DNA of 64,000 nt from Silvimonas iriomotensis (lineage in GTDB: Bacteria > Pseudomonadota > Gammaproteobacteria > Burkholderiales > Chitinibacteraceae): contig NZ_BMLX01000005.1 of the NCBI RefSeq assembly GCF_014645535.1, forward strand, positions 124,001 through 188,000, given 5' to 3'. The first letter of the stretch is position 1; each line of letters opens with the position of its first letter. Below the pieces are notes generated by a model. That model saw only the letters and a list, made by a program, of their open reading frames with translations, ran no database searches and had not been told where the DNA came from. Both the position numbers and the translations under genes were made by a program. Shown one piece after another: positions 9,102 through 17,854 of the stretch.

Positions 9102-10121
9102 TTATTGGGCGGCCAGTTGAGCTTGAGTGTAGAACCCGTCCTTCACCAGGATGTCAGCAGCGTTGTCTTTGGTCAGCATGGTCGGCTTGAGCAAGATGGT
9201 GTTGACCTTCTTCTTGCCGTTATCCAGCTGGGTATCAAACTTCACCGGCTTGTCCTGCACCAGGTTGATCGTCAGTTGCGCAGCTTCGGTGGCGATCAGC
9301 TTGAGCGGCTTGTAGACGGTCATGGCCTGAGTACCACCAATCACGCGCTTCACAGCAGCCAGGTCAGCATCCTGACCGGATACCGGTACCTTGCCAGCCA
9401 GCTTTTGTGCGGCCAGGGCCTGGATAGCGCCACCGGCAGTGCCATCGTTGGAGGCCACAATCGCGTCAATCTTGTTCTGGTTGGCGGTCAGTGCGTCTTC
9501 AACAATGTTCAGGGCCTTTTGCGGGCTCCATTCATCGACCCATTGCTGGCCGACAATCTTGATGTCGCCCTTGTCGATGTACGGCTTGAGTACCTTCATC
9601 TGACCGTCACGCAGCATGCGGGCGTTGTTGTCGGTCGGGGCGCCGCCCAGGAGGTAGAAGTTGCCCTTGTTCTTGAACTTGAGCACGCCTTCAGCCTGCA
9701 TTTCACCCACTTTGGTGTTGTCGAAGGTGATGTAGGCGTCGATGTCGGCATCGTTGATCAGACGGTCATACGCCACCACCTTGATACCGGCTTTCTTGGC
9801 TTCAGCGATCGTGTTGGTCAGTACCTTGCCGTTGAACGGCACGATCACGATGGCGTCCACACCGCGCGAGATCAGGTTTTCGATTTGCGAAATCTGGCGT
9901 TGCTCGCTGGCATCGGCCGATTGCACAAACACCTTGGCACCTTGCTTTTCAGCTGCGGCAACAAAGAAATCACGATCGCGCGCCCAGCGTTCCACGCGCA
10001 GATCATCAATAGAGAAACCGATAACAGGCTTGTCCTTGCTGGCGTGTGCGGCCGGGGCGGCAAACAGCATCACCGAGGTCAGTGTGCTGGCGAGCAGGGT
10101 CGTAATCAATCTGGCTTTCAT
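9102..10121 (-). CDS. xylF: D-xylose periplasmic binding protein XylF
   Basis: 339 aa. Signal peptide residues 1-27 end in APAAHA. The mature protein is a periplasmic-binding-protein type 1 fold starting KPVIGFSIDDLRVERWARDRD, with NLISRGVDAIVIVPFNG and SGQDADLAAVKRVIGGTQAMTV-like segments typical of XylF. It captures D-xylose in the periplasm and delivers it to XylGH. RBS GGAGTCACC precedes the ATG. It lies 123 bases after xylB. Confidence 0.94.
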   Translation of the reverse strand: MKARLITTLLASTLTSVMLFAAPAAHASKDKPVIGFSIDDLRVERWARDRDFFVAAAEKQGAKVFVQSADASEQRQISQIENLISRGVDAIVIVPFNGKVLTNTIAEAKKAGIKVVAYDRLINDADIDAYITFDNTKVGEMQAEGVLKFKNKGNFYLLGGAPTDNNARMLRDGQMKVLKPYIDKGDIKIVGQQWVDEWSPQKALNIVEDALTANQNKIDAIVASNDGTAGGAIQALAAQKLAGKVPVSGQDADLAAVKRVIGGTQAMTVYKPLKLIATEAAQLTINLVQDKPVKFDTQLDNGKKKVNTILLKPTMLTKDNAADILVKDGFYTQAQLAAQ

Positions 10122-10244
10122 GGTGACTCCTCAGTTCATTTAGTTGTGGGCAAAACGTTTACTGGGGCGGCGTTGCAGTTGCAAACACCGTATTGCCTTG
10201 GTACTTCCTCCTGCCATCTGGCCTGCTACAACAGCGCAGCCGGC
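10122..10244 (-). promoter_or_regulatory. xylB-xylF spacer with two small palindromes
   Basis: The 123-base spacer contains AAACGTTT (10153-10160) and TTGCA-GT-TGCAA (10173-10184). Both are symmetrical and could be regulator sites, possibly for an internal xylF promoter. They do not match the block shared by xylA and xylB. Support is limited to symmetry. Confidence 0.3.
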
Positions 10245-11711
10245 TCAGAACAGCGGTTCCACAGCCCGATACAACGTGGCAAAGCGGGCGCGGCGCGGCG
10301 ACAGCCACGTCGTGCGTTTTGCATCGGGGGTAAAGCGGCCCGTTACCGGTGGTACCGGGCAAACTTGTGCGATATCGGCAGCGGGGTCGATCGCCAGATG
10401 CGCCAGCCGCGCCGCACCCAGCGCCGGGCCGACTTCGCCGCCTTCGCGGCACACCAGCTCGCGGCCCAGCACGTCGGCCAGCATCTGCACCCAATAGCCG
10501 CTGCGCGAGCCGCCGCCGATCACGGTGACTTCTTCCGGCACCACGCCGGTGGCTTCCAGCGCATCGACACCATCGGCCAGACCAAAAGCAACGCCTTCGA
10601 GCGTGGCATTGGCCATGTCGGCGGGCGTGGTGGCGGCGGTCAGGCCAAAGAAAGCGCCTTGCGCGGCCGGATTGTTATGCGGCGTGCGCTCCCCCGTCAG
10701 GTACGGCAAGAACAGCGGCGTGCGCGCATCCAGGCCACGCCCTTCAGCGGCTTGCAGCATGGCCGGCACGTCGGCGTAACCGGTGAGTTGCGCGGTGAAA
10801 TCAAGGCAGGACGCGGCAGAGAGCATCACCGACATCAAATGCCAGGTGCCTGGCAGTGCGTGGCAAAAGCTGTGCACGGCGCGCTGCGGGTTGGCGCGAA
10901 AACCGTCCGACGCCGCAAAGTAAACGCCGGATGTGCCCAGCGAGAGCATGGCCTGGCCCGGGGCGACGATGCCCGCGCCAATGGCGCCGGCTGCGTTGTC
11001 GCTGGCACCGGCCACCACCGGCACACTGCGCAGACCCCAGCGCGCGGCCAGTTCCGGCTTGAGCTGACCGGTAATCTGGTTGCCTTCAAACAATTGCGGC
11101 ATGTGCGCGCGGGTGAGACCGGTGGCAGCCAGAATCTCATCGCTCCAGTCGCGCTTGCCGACATCCAGCCACAGCGTGCCGGCGGCATCAGACAGGTCGG
11201 TCGCAAAATTGCCGCTCAGGCAATAGCGCAGGTAATCCTTGGGCAGCAAGACGGTGGCGACCTGCTTGAAAACGTCGGGTTCGTGTTCTGCCACCCACAG
11301 CAATTTGGGCGCGGTAAAGCCGGGCATCATCAAATTGCCGGTAATCTGGCGCGATTGCGGCACGCGCTTTTCCAGCGCAGCGCACTGGGCAAACGCGCGG
11401 CCGTCGTTCCACAGCATGGCCGGGCGCAACACCTGGCCTGCGGCATCAAGTAGTGTGGCGCCATGCATCTGGCCAGTCAGGCCAATGGCTTCAATATCGC
11501 TGGCAACAATGCCTTCTTTGGCGGCCAGCGCCAGCACGGCGGGAATGGCTGTTTCGCATGCGGCCCACCAGTCGGCCGGGCTTTGTTCAGACCACAAGGG
11601 TTGCGGGCGCGATACCGTGAGCGGCGCGCTGGCGCTGGCTCTGACGGTGCCGGCGCGGTCCAGCACAATGGCTTTCAGGCTGGAAGTGCCCAGATCAATA
11701 CCAATAAACAT
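10245..11711 (-). CDS. xylB: Xylulokinase XylB
   Basis: 488 aa FGGY-family kinase. The N-terminal GIDLGTSSLKAIVLD phosphate-binding motif, TGQMHGATLLD, and GASDNAAGAIGAGIV (catalytic Asp region near residue 230) mark it as xylulokinase; the C-terminal ATPase half has VIGGGSRSGYWVQMLADV. It phosphorylates D-xylulose to xylulose 5-phosphate for the pentose phosphate pathway. The ATG at 11711 has AGGAGTCACG upstream, better than an upstream in-frame ATG. It carries its own promoter-like block upstream. Confidence 0.94.
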   Translation of the reverse strand: MFIGIDLGTSSLKAIVLDRAGTVRASASAPLTVSRPQPLWSEQSPADWWAACETAIPAVLALAAKEGIVASDIEAIGLTGQMHGATLLDAAGQVLRPAMLWNDGRAFAQCAALEKRVPQSRQITGNLMMPGFTAPKLLWVAEHEPDVFKQVATVLLPKDYLRYCLSGNFATDLSDAAGTLWLDVGKRDWSDEILAATGLTRAHMPQLFEGNQITGQLKPELAARWGLRSVPVVAGASDNAAGAIGAGIVAPGQAMLSLGTSGVYFAASDGFRANPQRAVHSFCHALPGTWHLMSVMLSAASCLDFTAQLTGYADVPAMLQAAEGRGLDARTPLFLPYLTGERTPHNNPAAQGAFFGLTAATTPADMANATLEGVAFGLADGVDALEATGVVPEEVTVIGGGSRSGYWVQMLADVLGRELVCREGGEVGPALGAARLAHLAIDPAADIAQVCPVPPVTGRFTPDAKRTTWLSPRRARFATLYRAVEPLF

Positions 11712-11772
11712 CGTGACTCCTGCACCAGACCGGTGCAATTCATTCATGACAATCAGGTGGACACAGGTTCTG

Positions 11773-11826
11773 CTTGTAGTCGGTTTCGGACAATTACAAA
11801 ATCTGCCGAAGCCGATGACGTTTTTT
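11773..11826 (-). promoter_or_regulatory. Putative XylR operator/promoter of xylB
   Basis: On the plus strand the block reads CTTGTAGTCG (11773-11782), ACAATTAC (11790-11797), AAATC (11799-11803) and a T6 run (11821-11826). The same elements in the same spacing occur before xylA. Read toward xylB, GACTACAAG contains a TACAAG -10-like hexamer and the -35 position is poor, as expected for an activator-dependent promoter. It ends 61 bases before the xylB ATG. Confidence 0.6.
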
Positions 11827-11867
11827 CAGCAGAAAATCCCGTTTGAAATCAAACACAAAATCGCCAG

Positions 11868-11903
11868 ACAAAAGAAAGGCGCCGCGGAATGTTCCGCAGC
11901 GCC
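11868..11903 (-). terminator. Terminator/attenuator downstream of xylA
   Basis: GGCGC-C-GCGGAA (11878-11889) pairs with TTCCGC-A-GCGCC (11892-11903) with one mismatch and a two-base loop. On the minus strand it is followed by CTTTCTTTTG. It would end or reduce xylA transcripts before the separate xylB promoter. Confidence 0.6.
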
Positions 11904-12078
11904 AATGCTGCCAGCGCCGTAGTTGCCCACAGCGGCAAACAGCAAGCGAGGAAGGCCGTCATCGGCCCGATCTGCACGCCCCGCGAGCATGGGGTCAGGC
12001 GCGGCATGCATAACAGATGTGGCGGTGTGCGCCGGCCAAAGCCACTGTTGCGTGACCTGGCCTGCGCAGCTGCTCAAA

Positions 12079-13398
12079 TCAGCCGTAGATGTAACGGTTG
12101 ACGATGTTTTCCAGATGCTCCTGGCGCCCGCTCACGTGTTTAGGCGAGATGTTGTGCGACAACGCCCACTTGGCCACGTCTTCCAGCGATTGCTGGCCGG
12201 CCAGCACTTGCTGGCCAAAGTCGCCATTCCAGCCGGCGTAACGCTGGTCTTTCAGTTCAGCCAGGGTGTCTTTCTCGATCATCTTCGCGGCACGCTTGAG
12301 CGCCAGCGCCAGCACATCCATGGCGCCGATATGGCCGATGAACAGGTCTTCCAGATCAGAGCTTTGACGACGCACCTTGGCATCAAAGTTAAAGCCGCCA
12401 TTGGTGAAACCGCCGCCCTTCAGGATCTCGTACATGGCCAGCGTCATTTCTTCCACGCTGTTGGGGAACTGGTCGGTATCCCAGCCGTTTTGCGGATCAC
12501 CGCGGTTGGCATCGATCGAACCCATGATGCCCAGCGAGACCGCCGTGGCAATTTCATGCTGGAACGAGTGACCGGCCAGGGTGGCATGGTTGGCTTCGAT
12601 ATTGACCTTGATTTCCTTTTCCAGACCGAAGTCCTTGAGGAAGCCATACACCGTAGCGCTGTCGTAGTCGTACTGGTGCTTGGTCGGCTCTTGCGGCTTG
12701 GGTTCGATCAGGATGGTGCCCTTGAAGCCCAGCTTGTGCTTGTGCTCCACCACCATCTGCATGAAGCGGCCCAGTTGGGCGCGTTCACGCTTCAGGTCAG
12801 TGTTCAGGAGCGTTTCGTAACCTTCGCGACCGCCCCACAGCACATAGTTGGCGCCGCCCAGACGGTGTGTCGCGCCCATGGCGTTGAACACTTGCGTGGC
12901 CGCGTAGGCAAAGACTTCCGGGTTCGGGTTGGTGGCAGCACCGGCGGCATAGCGCGGGTTGCTGAACACGTTGGCGGTACCCCACAGCAGCTTCAGGCCG
13001 GTTTCGGCTTGCTTTTGCTCCAGGTAATCGACCATCTGCTTGAAGTTTTCCACGTACTCGTGAATGGAGTTGCCTTCAGAGACAACGTCGCAATCGTGGA
13101 AGGTATAGAACGGGACAGAGAGCTTGGAGAAAAACTCGAATGCGGCGTCCGCCTTGCCCTTGGCCACGGAAATGGCATCGCCGCTGCGGAACCATGGGCG
13201 CTCGAACACGCCCGGGCCGAAGACGTCGGAGCCCGGCCAGCAGAAGGTGTGCCAGTAGCACACGGCCAGACGCAAGTGCTCGGCCATGGTTTTGCCCAGC
13301 ACGACTTCATCCGGGTTGTAGTGCCGGAAAGCAAACAGGTTGTCGGATTGCGGACCTTCAAAACGGACCTTGCCGACGTTGGCAAAGACTTCAGCCAT
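12079..13398 (-). CDS. xylA: Xylose isomerase XylA
   Basis: 439 aa, the length of class II xylose isomerases. The catalytic His101 and Asp104 lie in [13 protein letters not shown], the same numbers as E. coli XylA. Metal-binding residues are visible in [30 protein letters not shown] and the FNFDAKVRR motif. It converts D-xylose to D-xylulose in the cytoplasm. CTGGAG lies nine bases before the ATG. First gene of the leftward xyl operon, divergent from xylR. Confidence 0.97.
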   Translation of the reverse strand: MAEVFANVGKVRFEGPQSDNLFAFRHYNPDEVVLGKTMAEHLRLAVCYWHTFCWPGSDVFGPGVFERPWFRSGDAISVAKGKADAAFEFFSKLSVPFYTFHDCDVVSEGNSIHEYVENFKQMVDYLEQKQAETGLKLLWGTANVFSNPRYAAGAATNPNPEVFAYAATQVFNAMGATHRLGGANYVLWGGREGYETLLNTDLKRERAQLGRFMQMVVEHKHKLGFKGTILIEPKPQEPTKHQYDYDSATVYGFLKDFGLEKEIKVNIEANHATLAGHSFQHEIATAVSLGIMGSIDANRGDPQNGWDTDQFPNSVEEMTLAMYEILKGGGFTNGGFNFDAKVRRQSSDLEDLFIGHIGAMDVLALALKRAAKMIEKDTLAELKDQRYAGWNGDFGQQVLAGQQSLEDVAKWALSHNISPKHVSGRQEHLENIVNRYIYG

Positions 13399-13445
13399 AT
13401 GCGTAACTCCAGGTGATCTGACGATGAACGAGGCAAATGCTAGGA

Positions 13446-13499
13446 CTTGTAGTCGTCATGCCACAATTACGAAATCGGCCAGCGACATTGCCATTTTTT
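13446..13499 (-). promoter_or_regulatory. Putative XylR operator/promoter of xylA
   Basis: The block contains CTTGTAGTCG (13446-13455), ACAATTAC (13463-13470), AAATC (13472-13476) and a T6 run (13494-13499). The first two elements are 17 bases apart, exactly as before xylB. It ends 47 bases upstream of the xylA ATG. A TACAAG -10-like hexamer sits within the conserved part. Confidence 0.65.
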
Positions 13500-13527
13500 G
13501 GCAAGGGGATGCGCCCTGAAGCGGCGC

Positions 13528-13562
13528 AAATTACAATCCATCTCATACTTTGAAACCGTTTC
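13528..13562 (+). promoter_or_regulatory. xylR-proximal operator-like sites
   Basis: GAAAC-C-GTTTC (13552-13562) is a perfect 5-1-5 palindrome of the type bound by LacI/GalR-family proteins. AAATTACAA (13528-13536) partly repeats the ACAATTAC element of the xylA block. Both are 48-82 bases upstream of the xylR start and may mediate autoregulation or catabolite control of xylR. Confidence 0.4.
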
Positions 13563-13609
13563 CGGGCCGTTGTTTGCACCACATTGGCGCAGCCACTCAA
13601 GGACACAGC

Positions 13610-14830
13610 ATGAACCACCCCAGTCAGGCAGATCGCAGCGGCAAGGCGCCGCACCGCATTGCGCTTCTGTTCAATGCCAACAAGATTTATGACCGCGAAG
13701 TAATTACCGGCATTGGCGAATACCTGCGCTCTACCCGCGTGGCCTGGGATCTGTTTCTGGAAGAAGACTTCCGCTGCCGGCTCTCCGGTATCGAGCACTG
13801 GCAAGGCGACGGCATCATTGCCGACTTTGACGACCCCGCCGTGGCCGAGACGCTGAGCCGCAGCCCGCTGCCGGTGGTGGCTGTGGGCAGTTCCTATCAG
13901 GATGAAGCCGACTACCCGAGCGGCGTGCCCTACGTGGCCACCGACAATTTCAAGCTGGTACGCCTGGCGCACGATCATCTGATTGATGTGGGTCTGGAAC
14001 GCTTTGCCATGTACAGCCTGCCGGAGTCCCCGGTAAACCGCTGGGCGCAGGAGCGTGAGAAGGCGTTTATCAAACTGGCCGGCGCAGATGCCCCCATCAA
14101 CCGCGGCCTGGCCACCTCGCCCGATGGCTGGAACGGCGCCAGCGAGCGCCTGATGAGCTGGCTCAACGCCCTGCCCAAGCCGGTCGGGATCATCGCCGTG
14201 ACCGATGCCCGCGCCCGCCATTTGCTGCAAGCCTGCCTGACCGCCGGGATTGCGGTGCCCGAAGAAGTGGCCATCATCGGCATCGACAATGATCCGCTGA
14301 CCCGCAATCTGAACCGCATTCCGCTCAGTTCCGTGGCGCAAGGGTGCGAGGAAATGGGCCGCACCGCCGCCCACATGCTGCACCAGATGCTGAACGGTGC
14401 GCGCCTTGGCAACACCCGCATTCTGGTGCCGCCGGTGGGTATCAACGTGCTGGCCTCCAGCCAGTACCAGCCGCTCTCCAGCCCGTATGTGATGCGGGCG
14501 CGGCATTACATCCGCCAGTACGCCTGCCAGGGCATCAAGACCGAACAGGTGGCCGATTACGTCGGCGTCTCGCGCTCATCGCTGGAAAGCTATTTCCGGC
14601 GGGAACTGGGCTACACGGTGCACCAGGAAATTCTGCTGTTCAAACTGGAAAAAGCGCGCGAAATGCTGCTGCAGGGCGAACTCTCTACCAGCGAAATCGC
14701 CATCCGCTGTGGCTTTACCTCGTTGCAGTATCTGCATGCCGTGTTCAAACGCGAACTCGGTTGCACCCCGCGCGAATTCTACGATCGCAGCAAAGATGCC
14801 CGCGGCGTGCCGCCGGTGGTCACGCTGTAA
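13610..14830 (+). CDS. xylR: Xylose operon activator XylR (AraC family)
   Basis: 406 aa. Residues about 15-285 are a LacI-type periplasmic-binding-like sensor domain (HRIALLFNANKIYDREVITG at its start), and residues about 300-400 are an AraC-type double helix-turn-helix (TEQVADYVGVSRSSLESYFR, then TSEIAIRCGFTSLQYLHAVF). This architecture is specific to XylR, which binds D-xylose and activates xyl promoters. The ATG at 13610 with CAAGGA upstream is chosen; an upstream ATG at 13550 would add a region lacking homology. Divergent from xylA. Confidence 0.93.
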   Translation: MNHPSQADRSGKAPHRIALLFNANKIYDREVITGIGEYLRSTRVAWDLFLEEDFRCRLSGIEHWQGDGIIADFDDPAVAETLSRSPLPVVAVGSSYQDEADYPSGVPYVATDNFKLVRLAHDHLIDVGLERFAMYSLPESPVNRWAQEREKAFIKLAGADAPINRGLATSPDGWNGASERLMSWLNALPKPVGIIAVTDARARHLLQACLTAGIAVPEEVAIIGIDNDPLTRNLNRIPLSSVAQGCEEMGRTAAHMLHQMLNGARLGNTRILVPPVGINVLASSQYQPLSSPYVMRARHYIRQYACQGIKTEQVADYVGVSRSSLESYFRRELGYTVHQEILLFKLEKAREMLLQGELSTSEIAIRCGFTSLQYLHAVFKRELGCTPREFYDRSKDARGVPPVVTL

Positions 14831-14915
14831 CAACGCACACAGAATCAGGGCCGGCACGTGTCTGGCCATCAACAAAAACAAAAACAGCGCTTTACGCTTT
14901 ATCCGCGGAGATTGA

Positions 14916-15944
14916 ATGTCCATTTTGCCTATCCAGACCACCCCCTGGGATAACGGCGCCAGCTTGTTTACGCTGCGCAATTCCCACGATATGCGCGTGG
15001 TGGTGACTGATGTCGGTGCGTCGCTGGTGTCCTGGTACGCACCCGACCGGGCGGGCCGCATGGCTGATGTCTTGCTGGGCTACGGCGACGCCGCCGGTTA
15101 CCTGGACGGCAGCGGCTTTTTTGGTAGCGTGGCCGGCCGCTGGGCCAACCGTATCAAGGGCGCTCGTTTCAATATCGACGGCCAGGAATTCAGCCCGGAT
15201 GCCAATGAAGGCGCCAACCATCTGCATGGTGGCTTTGCCGGGTTTCATAACCAGCGCTGGCAAGCGCATGTCTCGCTGGACTCCTTGCGCCTGTCTTTGA
15301 TCTCGCCGGATGGTGCGGGCGGGTTCCCTGGCAATTTGCGGGTCGAAGTCGATTACCGGCTGGACGACACCGGCACGCTGACCATTGCCTACGCCGCCGC
15401 CACCGACGCCCCTACCCCGCTGAATCTGACCAGCCACGCGTATTTCAACCTGTCCGGTGGCGAGTCCGACGTGCGCGACCACTTGCTGTCGATCAACGCC
15501 GATCAGTATCTGGCCATTGATGACGAATCCATCCCCGTCGCCACCGTGCCGGTTGCGGGCTCGCCATTTGATTTTCGTACCGCAGCACCGGTCGGCACCC
15601 GCCTTGACTGGCCTGATGAGCAACTGACCGTGGCCAGCGGCTTTGATCATTGTTATGTCTTGAACGGCGAGCCGGGTGTGTTGCGGGATGTCGCCACCTT
15701 GTATGACCCGGGCAGCGGGCGTGAAATGGTGACCTCTACCACCGAACGCGGTCTGCAGTTGTACACCGGCAACTTTCTGGATGGCATGAAAGGCCGCCGC
15801 GCCTGGCAAGCACGTGATGGCCTGTGCCTTGAGGCGCAGCGCTTTCCCAATCAGATCAATTCTGAAGATGCGGAGCTGGTGATATTGCGGCCCGGTAAAA
15901 TCTATCGGCAAGTCACTACCTATCGCCTGGGTGTGCGCAATTAA
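14916..15944 (+). CDS. Aldose 1-epimerase (GalM family), probable xylose mutarotase
   Basis: 342 aa. The GalM fold catalytic residues are visible: NHLHGG (His104), SHAYFNL (His174) and CLEAQ (Glu306). It interconverts alpha and beta anomers of aldoses. It lies 85 bases after xylR in the same direction, with GGAG six bases before its ATG, so D-xylose is the likely substrate, supplying the anomer preferred by XylA. It is cytoplasmic, with no signal peptide. Confidence 0.88.
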   Translation: MSILPIQTTPWDNGASLFTLRNSHDMRVVVTDVGASLVSWYAPDRAGRMADVLLGYGDAAGYLDGSGFFGSVAGRWANRIKGARFNIDGQEFSPDANEGANHLHGGFAGFHNQRWQAHVSLDSLRLSLISPDGAGGFPGNLRVEVDYRLDDTGTLTIAYAAATDAPTPLNLTSHAYFNLSGGESDVRDHLLSINADQYLAIDDESIPVATVPVAGSPFDFRTAAPVGTRLDWPDEQLTVASGFDHCYVLNGEPGVLRDVATLYDPGSGREMVTSTTERGLQLYTGNFLDGMKGRRAWQARDGLCLEAQRFPNQINSEDAELVILRPGKIYRQVTTYRLGVRN

Positions 15945-15961
15945 GCCATGGCACTTACCAG

Positions 15962-15988
15962 AAAAAGCCGCATTCAACGCGGCTTTTT
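15962..15988 (+). terminator. Terminator after the aldose epimerase gene
   Basis: AAAAAGCCGC (15962-15971) pairs with GCGGCTTTTT (15979-15988) around a 7-base loop and is followed by more T residues. Confidence 0.9.
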
Positions 15989-16464
15989 ATTTTTTATTTT
16001 CTATTCATCCCGATGCATGTACTGAGTCCGTTTTTTATGATCAGCAATTCACCTGATTGCAGTAATTGGGCATAAAACCATGACGCCGATTTTGCGGTCA
16101 TTATTTCAGTTCATTTGCAAATAGCCGGAAATTCCGTCCAGGCGGCAGGTGGTTTTATCGCTTATTTCAATTAAACGGACATATGCCTGAAACAAAGTCG
16201 TTACAAACGGCAAACCAGTAAAAATCCGCCGCTGGTTTTCAAATTTGCGCCGCTCATCAAAAAACATACACTTTTGTATATCAGACTTTGCTGAAGTTGC
16301 CTTATTCAAAAAGATCATCCTAGTATTTTCTATTGCCCCTCTTTTACATCGTGGCGGCATAGGCACGCGCTGCAAACAGCAAAGGCCGTATCTTGCAGGC
16401 TGCATCAAACCGCAGCCTTTCACTGTGCAAACCAGAAAACCAAAAATGCAGGGGAAGCGCAAAA
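15989..16464 (+). other. AT-rich intergenic region upstream of the chemoreceptor
   Basis: About 475 bases of visibly lower GC than the flanking genes. No convincing gene: a leftward open frame here has no ribosome site or recognisable product. A possible sigma70 promoter is TTGCCT (16297-16302), 18 bases, TAGTAT (16321-16326), about 140 bases before the chemoreceptor ATG. Confidence 0.4.
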
Positions 16465-17784
16465 ATGTTCAACGCATCGTTGAAACAGAAAGTCAGGCAG
16501 CAAGCACAGCAACTGAAAGAACAAGACGCCTTGTTGAGCGCGCTCAACCGCTCTACCGCGCTGATTGAATTCGCGCCGGACGGCACTATTCTTGATGCCA
16601 ATGAAAACTTCAGCAAAACCACCGGCTACCGGCGGGATGAGCTGGTCGGCAAACACCACCGTTTGCTGTGCGACAGCCAGTTTGCCGCCTCGCCCGAGTA
16701 CGCCGATTTCTGGCGGCGGCTGGCACAGGGCGAATATTTTGGCGGCAATTACAAGCGCATTGGCAAAAACGGCCAGCGCCTGTGGCTGGAGGCCACCTAC
16801 AACCCGGTGTTTGATGAACAGCGCCGCGTTGTCAAAGTCATCAAGTTTGCGCATGACATCACCCGCCAGGTCGAAGACAGCCTGGCGCAGCACAATATGC
16901 TGGAAGCCATTGATCGCTCCATGGCGATCATCGAATTCAATCTGGATGGCACCATCATTACCGCCAACCAGAACTTCCTCCAGGCCACCGGTTATCGGCT
17001 GGATGAAATCAAGGGCCAGCATCACCGCATGTTTTGCGAGCCCGATTATCGTAATAGCCAGGAATACGCTGAATTCTGGCGTGCGCTTAATCGTGGCCAG
17101 TTCATGTCGGGGCAATTCAAGCGTGTGGCCCGCAATGGCGCACCGCTGTGGATGGAGGCCACTTACAACCCCATCTTCAATAGCGACAACCAGCCCTACA
17201 AAGTCATCAAGTTTGCCAACGACATTACCCTGCGCATGCTGCAGCAAGAAGCCGATGCGCAAAACGCCCGCCACGCTTATACGATCAGCGAAGAAACCGA
17301 CGTGGTGTCTGAACAGGGCAAACAGGTTATCCACCGCGCCGCGCAGGAAATGCACGAGATCGCCAATACCGTGCAGTCGGCTTCGAAAATGATTGAGGAT
17401 CTGGGCGCCAAATCATCCCAGATTGGCAGCATTGTCAGCACGATCAAAGAGATTGCGGATCAGACCAATCTGCTGGCACTCAATGCCGCCATCGAAGCCG
17501 CGCGGGCTGGTGAACAAGGCCGCGGCTTTGCCGTGGTGGCCGATGAAGTCCGCAAACTGGCCGAGCGCACCGGGGTCTCCACGACCGAAATCGCCGGCAT
17601 GACCGGCAAAATCCAGGAAGGCACCCGTTCGGCCATTGAAAGCATGGGCATTTGCGTCACTCAGGCCAACGACGGGGTAAACCTGGCGCGCCAGGCGGGC
17701 GATGCCATTACCCGGATCAGCGAGAGTTCCAAACAGGTTGTGCGGGTGATCGGGGAGTTTTCTGCGGTGAAGTCCACCGCGTAA
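16465..17784 (+). CDS. Soluble methyl-accepting chemotaxis protein with two PAS domains
   Basis: 439 aa, no membrane segment. Two consecutive PAS domains, about residues 25-140 and 145-262, each contain a GRNG/GKNG-type loop followed by LWLEATYNP or LWMEATYNP and a KVIKFA(H/N)DIT end; they are near duplicates. Residues about 270-439 are the MCP signalling coiled coil, with the conserved hairpin tip around [18 protein letters not shown] near residue 333. It probably senses redox, a bound cofactor or a small ligand in the cytoplasm and signals to CheA/CheW. There is no C-terminal CheR-binding pentapeptide. AGGGGA precedes the ATG. Confidence 0.9.
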   Translation: MFNASLKQKVRQQAQQLKEQDALLSALNRSTALIEFAPDGTILDANENFSKTTGYRRDELVGKHHRLLCDSQFAASPEYADFWRRLAQGEYFGGNYKRIGKNGQRLWLEATYNPVFDEQRRVVKVIKFAHDITRQVEDSLAQHNMLEAIDRSMAIIEFNLDGTIITANQNFLQATGYRLDEIKGQHHRMFCEPDYRNSQEYAEFWRALNRGQFMSGQFKRVARNGAPLWMEATYNPIFNSDNQPYKVIKFANDITLRMLQQEADAQNARHAYTISEETDVVSEQGKQVIHRAAQEMHEIANTVQSASKMIEDLGAKSSQIGSIVSTIKEIADQTNLLALNAAIEAARAGEQGRGFAVVADEVRKLAERTGVSTTEIAGMTGKIQEGTRSAIESMGICVTQANDGVNLARQAGDAITRISESSKQVVRVIGEFSAVKSTA

Positions 17785-17802
17785 CCTGGCGAGCCGCGTT
17801 CA

Positions 17803-17836
17803 AAAAACAAAGGGCCTTTCGGGGCCCTTTGTTTTT
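17803..17836. terminator. Bidirectional terminator between chemoreceptor and RcsB-like gene
   Basis: A 14-bp perfect stem pairs 17803-17816 with 17823-17836 (core AAAGGGCC / GGCCCTTT), with A and T runs on either side. It serves both converging genes. Confidence 0.92.
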
Positions 17837-17854
17837 ACGAATCCACCCGCTGTA

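Larger units (their letters stand above)
11712..12078 (-). other. xylA-xylB intergenic region with terminator and xylB promoter block
   Basis: 367 bases without a convincing gene. Going leftward from the xylA stop, there are about 175 bases of unassigned sequence, then a hairpin (11878-11903) with a T-rich tail, then the block shared with the xylA promoter (11773-11826), then the xylB leader and ribosome site. A short open frame across it lacks a ribosome site and is not called. Confidence 0.6.

Noticed and set aside
9105-11453. A 782-codon frame opposite xylF and xylB
   Set aside because: Antisense shadow spanning two real genes and their spacer.
11826-12077. An 83-codon frame between xylA and xylB
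   Set aside because: It crosses the terminator hairpin and the promoter block and has no ribosome site or homology.
16106-16462. A 118-codon leftward frame in the AT-rich region before the chemoreceptor
   Set aside because: No ribosome site, no recognisable motif, and overlaps the likely chemoreceptor promoter and leader.
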